Assembly (NCBI GenBank): GCA_027293415.1
Contig: JAPUFX010000075.1
Location: 1 to 40,919, forward strand
Reading direction: 5' to 3'
Source: Candidatus Methylomirabilota bacterium
GTDB taxonomy: Bacteria > Methylomirabilota > Methylomirabilia > Methylomirabilales > CSP1-5
DNA length: 40,919 nt
Shown: in pieces, positions 15,232 to 21,918 of the stretch
How the letters are laid out: each line of letters begins with the position of its first letter
Position numbering within the stretch: position 1 is the first letter of the stretch
Notes under the pieces: generated by a model
What the model was told of the DNA's origin: nothing
What the model saw: the letters and a program-made list of their open reading frames with translations, nothing else
The model's database searches: none
Position numbers and translations under genes: made by a program

Positions 15232-15660
15232 CTACGCTTTCCGGGAGACCATATTTCGTATCACAAAATCGCCCAGTCGGGGGGAGAGGGCATTCAGGAC
15301 CACCATGAGCCTGGCCGGGGGAAAGACGATCACCTCCGGGCGGGGGGATTTGGCACAGCGGATGATGGCTTTTGCCACAGTGGCGGAAGGCTGGACCGGT
15401 GGTTTGGGAGCTAGTTTTCGTCCCAGAGTGTTTTTGGCAGCATCGAAAAACTCCGTGGCGGTCCCCACCGGGCAGATGAGGCTGAGCACCTCGGTGCCGA
15501 GCTCTTGGATCTCTTTCTCCAGGGCCTGAAGCTGTTGTTCCCGACGGGCGGCCAGAGCCACTCGGGCCTGCTCACGGGCGAAGAGCAGCGCCGTCTCCCG
15601 CCCAATCCCGCTGCTCGCTCCGGTCACGATGACCACCTGCCCGCTGAGGTCTTTACCCAT
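15232..15660 (-). pseudogene. Short-chain dehydrogenase/reductase with large internal in-frame deletion
   Basis: The first ~60 residues are a normal SDR Rossmann start: VIVTGASSGIG for NADP binding, ALAAR, and an LxxLxxE helix ending GTEVLSL. The next residues, ICPVGTATEFFDAA, belong to the SDR segment that normally follows the active site. So the ~110-120 residues containing the NNAG motif, the catalytic Ser, and the Tyr-x3-Lys are missing, with the frame kept. The junction is near 15473-15482. The C-terminal part (RPEVIVFPPARLMVVLNALSPRL) is intact to the stop. The product could not catalyse an SDR reaction. It is a deletion pseudogene or an assembly collapse. Confidence 0.75.
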
Positions 15661-15828
15661 GACTCCTCTCCCGTCGGATACACCGCCGGGTCGTGCTGTT
15701 CCCCCTCCTGACGGGATCAGGACGCCTCCTGCCTACCCCTCCCCCTGATCTTCTCGGGATAGGGGAGTGAAGGGTGGCGTGAAGCCCTTTTTCGGATTAT
15801 TCAACACCACAAGGAAAGCGGGGAGGCG

Positions 15829-16125
15829 CTACTCCTGCGGGTAGGCAATGATCACGGTATCTAAATGGAGGACCCGGTACTCTTCCTGTCGTACGTAGAA
15901 ATAATGCCCCTCGACCCCCTCGGGGGTCTCCTCGAAGGCAACCAGGGCCCCAACTTGAGGCATCTCTCGGAAGGCGTTAGCCCCGGCGTCGAAGCCATCC
16001 CCCGCGGCGACCACGCGGCCGTACCGGATGGGAGAACCGCGTGGGCAGTGGATCGTCATTCCTGCCGGTGGCTCGGAGAGAACCTGAACCAGGAAATTGA
16101 CCCCGTAGACCTTATGCGTCATCAT
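15829..16125 (-). CDS. Small GroES-like beta-barrel protein
   Basis: A ~99-residue protein starting at one of two ATG codons (16125 or 16122) behind GGAGG. The pattern YGRVVAAGDGFD, then PQVGALVAFEE, YRVLHLDTVIIAY follows GroES: GxVvAvGxG, a VGDxVlF-like strand and a final DIIAI-like strand. The mobile loop and dome are not clearly present. No groEL gene is next to it, so a co-chaperonin role is uncertain; it may be a GroES-fold protein with another job. It is transcribed leftward and divergently from citrate synthase. Confidence 0.5.
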   Translation of the reverse strand: MMTHKVYGVNFLVQVLSEPPAGMTIHCPRGSPIRYGRVVAAGDGFDAGANAFREMPQVGALVAFEETPEGVEGHYFYVRQEEYRVLHLDTVIIAYPQE

Positions 16126-16531
16126 GATCCTCCTCACCTCCAGAAGTGGATGCCCAGCATCATACCACATTATTGCCCGATCGGTACGCCTTCAGATGAC
16201 CATCGGCCCATCTTTGGGGACCAGCCCAACGGGGGGTTGGCAACTTCTGCAGGACAGGATAGACTAGCTGGAATGCACTTTGCTAGAAACGAGGGCGGTG
16301 AAGAATGAGGCGATCGTCGGCTTTAACCGGGGGCGCCTCGTCAGCCTCTTGGGACCTGGGTGATTCGCTGAACACCTTGGCCGGACGGTTCGGCAGGACC
16401 GTTCACCTCCCGGTCCGGGTAGGAATTTATCTAGTTGCGTCACGCCGGCGTTTGCCATACAAGTTAGAAGGCATGGACCTGCAATCCCCGAACGAAGGGC
16501 GTGGAAGAATCGGGCGAAAAGGAGCGGCGAG
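16126..16531. other. Divergent intergenic region upstream of citrate synthase
   Basis: About 400 bp without a supportable gene. It must carry the promoters of gltA and of the leftward GroES-like gene. A weak candidate for gltA is TTGCGT (16434) and TACAAG (17-base spacer), but its match is poor. Confidence 0.35.
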
Positions 16532-17821
16532 ATGGCAAAGGAGACGTTGACCGTCACGGATAACCGCACCGGCAAGACCTACGAGATCCAGATAGACCAG
16601 GGGGCCATTCGGGCAACCGATCTCCGACAGATCAGGGTGTCCGAGGACGACGTTGGGCTCCTGAGCTACGATCCCGCCTTCATGAATACGGCCTCGTGCA
16701 AGAGCGCGATCACCTTTATCGATGGGGAGAAGGGGATCCTGCGGTATCGTGGCTACCCGATCGAGCAGCTGGCCGAACGGAGTACGTTCCTCGAGACCAC
16801 CTATTTAGTCCTCCATGGTGAGCTACCCACCGGCAAGCAGCTGGAGGAGTGGGTCTACAATATTACCCACCACACCATGATCCACGAGAACATCAAGAAG
16901 TTTATAGATGGGTTTCACTACGACGCCCATCCGATGGGGATCCTGGTCGGGACGGTGGCGGCCCTGTCCACCTTTTACCCCGACGCCAAGGGTATCTTGG
17001 ACACAGCCAATCGGCAGAAACAGATTTACCGCCTGATCGCCAAGATGCCCACCCTAGCGGCCTTCGCGTACCGGCACAGCCTGGGGCTGCCCTTTGCCTA
17101 TCCGGATAACGACCTCTCGTACAGCGGCAACTTCCTCAACATGCTCTTTAGGATGACTGAATCGAAATACACGCCCAATCGCGTTATGGAGAAAGGTCTG
17201 GACGTCCTCTTCATTCTTCACGCGGATCACGAGCAGAATTGTAGCGCCAATGCCATGCGCAGTGTGGGCAGCTCCCACGTGGATCCCTACTCTGCGGTGG
17301 CGGCGGCCTGTGCAGCGCTGTACGGGCCGCTGCACGGGGGGGCCAATGAAGCGGTCCTCCGGATGCTGCGGGAGATTGGCGCCAAGGAGAAGGTTCCTGA
17401 GTTCATCAAGAAAGTCAAGACGCGCGAGGCGCTGCTCATGGGTTTTGGCCATCGGATCTACAAGAGTTACGACCCCCGGGCCAAGGCCATCAAGAAGCTG
17501 GCGTATGAGATCTTCGAGGTGACCGGGACGAATCCCCTTCTCGATATTGCCATCGAGTTGGAACGGATTGCCTTGGAGGATGAGTTTTTCGTGAAGCGGC
17601 GGCTGTACCCGAATGTGGACTACTATACGGGGATGGTTTACGAGGCGATGGGCTTTCCGGTCGAGATTTACCCGGTCCTCTTCGCCATCGGCCGGACCCC
17701 TGGCTGGATCGCCCAGTGGCAGGAGATGCTCCTCGATCCCGAACAAAAAATCGCCCGCCCCCGACAGCTATATGTCGGTTCTGAACAGCGCGACTACGTC
17801 CCGATGGAGCAGCGCCGATAG
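16532..17821 (+). CDS. gltA: Citrate synthase
   Basis: A 429-residue type II (hexameric-type length) citrate synthase that condenses oxaloacetate with acetyl-CoA at the entry of the TCA cycle. The active site is complete: GPLHGGAN with the first catalytic histidine, GFGHRIYK with the second, and NVDYYTG with the catalytic aspartate. ILHADHEQNCSANAMR, the oxaloacetate-binding region, is also intact. The N-terminal beta domain (TVTDNRTGKTYEIQI) is the one typical of Gram-negative GltA. AAGGAG lies seven bases before the ATG. It is monocistronic, ending at a strong hairpin shared with the convergent HAD gene. Confidence 0.96.
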   Translation: MAKETLTVTDNRTGKTYEIQIDQGAIRATDLRQIRVSEDDVGLLSYDPAFMNTASCKSAITFIDGEKGILRYRGYPIEQLAERSTFLETTYLVLHGELPTGKQLEEWVYNITHHTMIHENIKKFIDGFHYDAHPMGILVGTVAALSTFYPDAKGILDTANRQKQIYRLIAKMPTLAAFAYRHSLGLPFAYPDNDLSYSGNFLNMLFRMTESKYTPNRVMEKGLDVLFILHADHEQNCSANAMRSVGSSHVDPYSAVAAACAALYGPLHGGANEAVLRMLREIGAKEKVPEFIKKVKTREALLMGFGHRIYKSYDPRAKAIKKLAYEIFEVTGTNPLLDIAIELERIALEDEFFVKRRLYPNVDYYTGMVYEAMGFPVEIYPVLFAIGRTPGWIAQWQEMLLDPEQKIARPRQLYVGSEQRDYVPMEQRR

Positions 17822-17838
17822 ATTTCCGTCTCGAGTGC

Positions 17839-17877
17839 GACCGTTAAGGAAGGCCGGCCTCGCCGGAAGGAACGGTC
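17839..17877. terminator. Hairpin between convergent gltA and HAD genes
   Basis: GACCGTT at 17839-17845 pairs with AACGGTC at 17871-17877, and an inner CCGGC-CTC-GCCGG stem sits at 17854-17866. GGTAGCTTTT follows on the plus strand. The position between two convergent stops supports a two-way terminator, although the T-tract is short. Confidence 0.55.
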
Positions 17878-17904
17878 GGTAGCTTTTGCCCCCGGGCGTC
17901 CCCC

Positions 17905-18648
17905 TTACCTCAAGATCTCCTTGATCTCTTCCAAACGTCTCACGGTGTATTCCGGGCGCGGGATGGACTCGTCGAGGCATTCTCCCGTGCGATTCAGCCA
18001 GATGGCTGCCATGCCGACCCCTTTTGCTCCTGCAATATCGACGGTGGGGCTATCCCCGATGAAGATCGCCTCCACCGGGGTGATCCGGAGGGCCTGGCAT
18101 GCGGCCTCAAAAATAGCCGGGTGGGGTTTCCGGTAGCCTACCTCGTCGGAGATGAGGATCAGATCAAAGAGGGAGTTGATCCCCGCACGGGCCAAGATCG
18201 CGCGGGCAGTCGGACCGTGATCGAAATTGGAGATGAGGCCAAGTTGATACTTGGGCCGCAGCCACTCGAGCAGCTCGCAGTGCTCTGGCGGAGTGTAGAT
18301 CACCTCGGCCAGACAAGCCATATGTTTTTCCAAGAGGGCGGCCAAGAAGGGCTCAACGTCCGGAGTGACCGGAATCTCAAGCTTCTGAAAGAACAGGTGG
18401 AACCGCTCATAGGCTGAGACCTCGCGCTCCTCCCGTTCCCGAAGCCGGGCCGCCTCGTCAAAGCTCTCCCGGAAGGCATAGTAAAAGGTCTTCAGAGAGA
18501 CTTGGCTGTACCGTTCTACGAAGAGGGGGTAGACCACGGCGGTGGTCGAGTGGATTGGTTCTCCGTTGATGTGAATGAGGGGAAGGTGATCCCGGTTAAA
18601 GTCCGCCAGTGTCTCGAAGAGATCGAAGATGACGCACCGGTAACTCAT
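17905..18648 (-). CDS. HAD-superfamily hydrolase
   Basis: A 247-residue HAD phosphatase/dehalogenase-type protein. Motif I is FDLFETL: nucleophile aspartate present, but Phe at the +2 acid position, as in the dehalogenase/REG-2-like branch rather than classic DxD phosphatases. Motif II is LISNFDHG, motif III is YRKPHPAIF with the lysine, and motif IV is IGDSPTVDIAGA. A helical cap (~residues 20-110) lies between motifs I and II. It starts 82 bases after the end of the methyltransferase on the same strand and may share its transcript. The substrate is unknown. Confidence 0.85.
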   Translation of the reverse strand: MSYRCVIFDLFETLADFNRDHLPLIHINGEPIHSTTAVVYPLFVERYSQVSLKTFYYAFRESFDEAARLREREEREVSAYERFHLFFQKLEIPVTPDVEPFLAALLEKHMACLAEVIYTPPEHCELLEWLRPKYQLGLISNFDHGPTARAILARAGINSLFDLILISDEVGYRKPHPAIFEAACQALRITPVEAIFIGDSPTVDIAGAKGVGMAAIWLNRTGECLDESIPRPEYTVRRLEEIKEILR

Positions 18649-18730
18649 CAGGACCCCATGGAAGATGAGCCATGTTAGCGGAGTTAGGAATCGAGATCAA
18701 CACCGGAAGACAACAGGGGGGTAGGACCTC

Positions 18731-19465
18731 TTATCGTCGAGCGTACACCTCCGCGGCGAGCACGCGCGGATTCTTCGTCCGGGCATTCTGCGTCGTTCTC
18801 AGAATAATAGCTTCGGAAAATCCAACCTCTCGAAACTCTTCAAGGAAGGCACCGCCTTCCTTGGCTCCCGCAATTCAGGCAAACCAGTTCGCCTCGCTGT
18901 CCCGAATCTCTGGAGGAAGCGGTTCACGCAATATGAGTTCGGCCGTGTAGACAGCTCCACCCTGTCGCACGACTCGTGCAAGTTCGTGGAAAATTTCACA
19001 CCTCGCCGGATTCAGGTTAAAGATGCCATTCACCAAGGCAATATCAATCGAGCCACCTTCAATGGGTAGCTTCTCTGCATCGGCTTGGTTGTATTCCACG
19101 TTGTCGATCCCAACTTGTGCTGCCGCTTGGCGGGCACGCGCGAGCATGGCATCACTGAAGTCAACACCGATGGTCTTTCCCTGCGGACCTGTCCGCCGCG
19201 CAGCAATCAAAGAATCGAGCCCTGCCCCGCACCCCAGGTCGAGGACAGTGGCACCCACCGGGATATCCGCAAAGACGGCCACACTCGACACCCCGGAAAA
19301 AGCATCAACAGAAGCGGATGGCAAACGGGTAAGTAGATCCTGCGGGTAGCCTACGCTTTCCGCGAAACGCCGCCCCATTGGAAACGGATGTTCATCCTGC
19401 GGTCTTACCGCAGCCGCAGAATAGGCCCGCCGAACGCCATCCCGGAGTTGCTGTGGCCTGTCCAT
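18731..19465 (-). CDS. Probable selenoprotein: ArsM-like SAM-dependent methyltransferase with in-frame TGA (Sec197)
   Basis: A class I SAM methyltransferase with LDLGCGAGLDS (SAM-binding motif I, residues 75-85), GVDFSDAMLARA, an acidic DAEKLP motif and VNGIFNLNP. This order is characteristic of arsenite methyltransferases (ArsM). At codon 197 (18877-18875) an in-frame TGA replaces the family's conserved cysteine: EANWFA-[TGA]-IAGA corresponds to ArsM ...C-(I/V)-(A/S)-GA, where Cys binds the metalloid. Translation then continues for 47 codons (FLEEFREVGFSEAIILR, NARTKNPRVLAAEV) to TAA at 18731, giving 244 residues with no frameshift. A SECIS-like hairpin follows the TGA, and selA is in this window. 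The start is the ATG at 19465 behind AGGAGG and a good sigma70 promoter. A nonsense mutation is the alternative but does not explain the hairpin or the preserved tail. The substrate (arsenite or another metalloid/thiol) is inferred. Confidence 0.85.
18841..18863 (-). promoter_or_regulatory. Bacterial SECIS-like hairpin for the methyltransferase TGA
   Basis: On the leftward mRNA, CAAGGAAGGC and GCCTTCCTTG form a perfect 10-bp stem (18841-18850 with 18854-18863) closed by a GGU loop. The loop begins 21 bases after the TGA at 18875-18877, inside the range seen for bacterial SECIS elements, which carry G/GU in the apical loop for SelB. It is within coding sequence, as bacterial SECIS elements are. 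No T-tract follows, so it is not a terminator. Confidence 0.75.
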
Positions 19466-19526
19466 GTCAGTCGATCCTCCTGTCGCTGAACGCCGCGCTG
19501 CCCTTATGAGGAAAATAGATCCGATG

Positions 19527-19554
19527 ATTGTATAGGTCAAATCAATAATATCAA
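19527..19554 (-). promoter_or_regulatory. Sigma70-type promoter of the methyltransferase gene
   Basis: Reading leftward, TTGATA (19554-19549) and TACAAT (19532-19527) are separated by 16 bases, each one base from consensus. The predicted start near 19520 leaves a ~55-base leader before the ATG at 19465 and rules out an upstream start. The surrounding 120 bases are strikingly AT-rich against the GC-rich background. Confidence 0.65.
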
Positions 19555-19627
19555 CTATGACAATAGGAATAACAAATGAGAAATCTAACTATACATAAGT
19601 AAAAGGATTGTAGGTGTTGTGGCTTTC

Positions 19628-20416
19628 CTAAAGGATCAATTGGCGGCGGAGCTGATGGGCTGGAGTGAAGTACCGCTTGACCGCGAGGTGGAGAAAGAGG
19701 AAGGAACTCAAGGCTACGGCGCACGTGATCATGAGCATGACGACGACCTGATACTTTACTGCGATGAGGGGGGAGGTGCCGGAGAGGATTTGCCCGGTCA
19801 TCATCCCGGGAAGTTGGACGATCCCGACCGCCAACATGGCGTTGATCGTCGGGATCATGGCCGCGCGGAGGGCTGAACGGTAGAGATCGCGGGTTGCCTC
19901 CATTCCGGAGAATCCGAGGGCGAGGAGCGTCTCCACCTCCTCTACCCGGCTTCGCAGCTCGCCTTGAAATCGTTCCCCTGCCAACGCCGCGCCGGTCATG
20001 GCGTTGCCGAGAATCATGCCGCCGATGGGGATGAGATAACGGGGGTCGTACCACGGCTCGACCTGAATCACCACTTGGGTCACGAAGCCGAGCGTGATGG
20101 CGCTGCCGACGACCAGCGACGCCACCGCGATCCAGCGAGCGCCCGGCAACGGATGTTCTAATCTGCCGACGGCGATCCAGGACGCGGCAGAGAGCATCAC
20201 GATGAGGGTCAGGAGGACGAGTTCCCACCGATCCGAGGCGAAGAGATAGATGAGGAAGTAGCCCACGAGAAAGAGCTGGAGGAAGGTCCGGGCGGTCGCG
20301 ATGATGAGATCGCGCTCGAGGCCAAGACGTTCCCGGTAGGAGATGGCAAGCACCAGCAGGACCAGGATCAGGGCAAGGAAGAGATGGATGATTCCCACAT
20401 CGATGATCGGCTTCAT
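19628..20416 (-). CDS. fetB: ABC transporter permease, FetB/YbbM (UPF0014) family
   Basis: A 262-residue membrane protein with about seven hydrophobic helices. It has the family-specific phrases AISYRERLGLERDLIIATARTFLQL, LIPIGGMILGNAMTGAALAGER and the cytoplasmic coupling region EVETLLALGFSGMEATRDLYRSALRAAMIPTIN. In E. coli FetAB is an inner-membrane iron exporter that protects against oxidative stress; function here is by homology. The start overlaps the stop of the ATP-binding subunit by four bases (ATGA at 20413-20416). Confidence 0.88.
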   Translation of the reverse strand: MKPIIDVGIIHLFLALILVLLVLAISYRERLGLERDLIIATARTFLQLFLVGYFLIYLFASDRWELVLLTLIVMLSAASWIAVGRLEHPLPGARWIAVASLVVGSAITLGFVTQVVIQVEPWYDPRYLIPIGGMILGNAMTGAALAGERFQGELRSRVEEVETLLALGFSGMEATRDLYRSALRAAMIPTINAMLAVGIVQLPGMMTGQILSGTSPLIAVKYQVVVMLMITCAVALSSFLFLHLAVKRYFTPAHQLRRQLIL

Positions 20417-21126
20417 CCATGCTCCTCCAGAAGCCTGGCCGCCTGTTCCGCCCCTTCTTCACGGACGATCCGGCCCCCTTCAAGAAACAGGACCCGGCCG
20501 CCCAGGCGGAGAATCAGTTCCGCTTGGTGGGTGGCGACAAGCAGCGTTAGCCCTTTGACGCGGTTGAGCTGGGTGATCGTGTCAACCACGAGGTGGAGGC
20601 TGCGCGCATCGAGGGCCGAGGTGGGCTCGTCCAACAGGAGGATCTCTGGTTCCCCCAGGAGGGATCGTGCAATGGAGAGCCGCTGCTTCTCCCCGCCGGA
20701 GAGTTCCATCGCGTTGCGATGGAGAAATGATCGATTCAGGCCTACGTCTGCCAAGGCCTGAACAAGCGTGGACTCCGAAAGCTGCCTTCCGTTCGGGCGC
20801 CGGAGGAGATTCTCTCGGATCGTTCCATGGAACATTACCGGATGCTGAAGGACCAGGGCAATCCGTCTCCTGAGCTCTAACGGATCGTAGTATTGCAAGG
20901 GCCTTTCGCGGAAGAGGATCTCGCCTTGAACGGGATCATCAAAACGGTTGAGTAGGCGGAGGAGGGCAGATTTGCCGGAGCCGGAGGGTCCGGTGATGCT
21001 GAGACATTCCCCCGCCTGCACCTGAAAGGAGACCGCTTTCAGGACCTCGCGGTGCGCATCCAGCGTATACCCGCCGGAGACCTCGCGGCATGCGAGGATC
21101 GGTTCACGCTTCCCCTCGATAGTCAT
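20413..21126 (-). CDS. fetA: ABC transporter ATP-binding protein, FetA/YbbL-like
   Basis: A ~237-residue ATPase. Walker A is GPSGSGKSALLR, the Q-loop is VLQHPVMF, the signature is LSGGEKQRLSIARSL, Walker B is ILLLDEPTSALD and the switch histidine is in VATHQAEL. The domain starts ILACREVSGGY. I placed the start at ATG 21126: the open frame continues to 21282, but that extension has no ABC features. It is the first gene of a two-gene fetA-fetB operon. By family it energises export of iron across the inner membrane. Confidence 0.88.
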   Translation of the reverse strand: MTIEGKREPILACREVSGGYTLDAHREVLKAVSFQVQAGECLSITGPSGSGKSALLRLLNRFDDPVQGEILFRERPLQYYDPLELRRRIALVLQHPVMFHGTIRENLLRRPNGRQLSESTLVQALADVGLNRSFLHRNAMELSGGEKQRLSIARSLLGEPEILLLDEPTSALDARSLHLVVDTITQLNRVKGLTLLVATHQAELILRLGGRVLFLEGGRIVREEGAEQAARLLEEHG

Positions 21127-21456
21127 GGCCTGCCACGGAAGTTTTCCGCCAAAAGGCAACACGTCGTCCACGTGTGCTACGCTTGGGCAGTCGTTAAGGT
21201 AGCATGCGCGAGATTTGTTTCGCAAGTTGACAGATGCAGATGAGCCCCATGTGAGCTTGACGGCGACTGCGACTAGATGCACGAGGGTGTTTATGGGTGA
21301 GGCAGGAATGGGGCAGGTATTTCCCGGGCGGTCAGAATTTGGGCACGGACAAGCGGGGTGTGTATCTCTAACCGTTGCAAAATAGGACTAGCACAGGGGA
21401 CCTCGCCAGTTGGCACGTTCGTTGCTAGTTTGTAAGGTGAAAGCGAGGTCGCGAAG
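21127..21456. other. Intergenic region between fetA and the small zinc-ribbon gene
   Basis: About 330 bp with no supportable gene other than weak open frames. It should carry the divergent promoters of fetAB (leftward) and the small gene (rightward). No clear consensus element was identified. Confidence 0.35.
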
Positions 21457-21597
21457 ATGTTTTACTGCACTTCGTGTAAAATATGGGTCCAGCCGATCCA
21501 ATGGATTGAGTCCATATGGAGTGGTGAGTTGTGCGTCTTCGAGGCCTGCCCTTGCTGCCACCAAAAACCCGCCAACCCCGATCGCACCGCTGCCTGA
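21457..21597 (+). CDS. Small zinc-ribbon-like protein (46 residues)
   Basis: A short gene with ATG at 21457 behind GAGG (spacing ~8) and stop TGA at 21595. The product begins MFYCTSCKIWVQP and ends with EACPCCHQKP. The paired CxxC and CPCCH clusters, ~30 residues apart, and the aromatic strand IWVQPIQWIESIW between them look like a compact zinc ribbon. I do not recognise a named family. No partner gene is adjacent. Confidence 0.5.
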   Translation: MFYCTSCKIWVQPIQWIESIWSGELCVFEACPCCHQKPANPDRTAA

Positions 21598-21918
21598 GCC
21601 TGGACAAGCGCTAACATTCGAACAGTCTTGTGTTTCCCCACGAAATTGCCCCTTCTTACGCCTTAAACGGCAGCGACATTTTGGGTTTTTGCAAGGATCG
21701 TGGGCGCGGTCGCTCTCTCCTCACATGCGAGCCTGCTTCCTTCCACATCTTCCCCAAAAAAGAAAACAGGAGGCGGCGTGTCAGGACCTATGGGGTTGCC
21801 GCTCAGATGTGTGGTCGACGTGAGGGGTGGGGTTTGTTTGACCATCCTGCCATACGGGGCATAGTGCCCGTTCATAGGTCAGGTTGTTCCTTGACCAATA
21901 GTAATAGGAAAACGAGTT
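21598..21918. other. Intergenic region downstream of metG
   Basis: About 320 bp without a gene. A short imperfect hairpin (ACGGGGCA-TAG-TGCCCGT, 21854-21871) lies just past the metG stop on the leftward strand, but without a T-tract. Confidence 0.35.

Noticed and set aside
17905-18648. Calling the HAD protein inactive because motif I lacks the second aspartate
   Set aside because: Phe at that position is normal in dehalogenase and REG-2-like HAD branches; the other motifs are intact.
18841-18863. Reading the hairpin after the methyltransferase TGA as a transcription terminator
   Set aside because: No T-tract follows on either strand, and family-like codons continue through and beyond it.
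21410-21823. 137-residue rightward open frame in the fetA-metG gap
   Set aside because: No family features, poor codon use, and it overlaps in another frame the more convincing 46-residue cysteine-cluster gene at 21457-21597.
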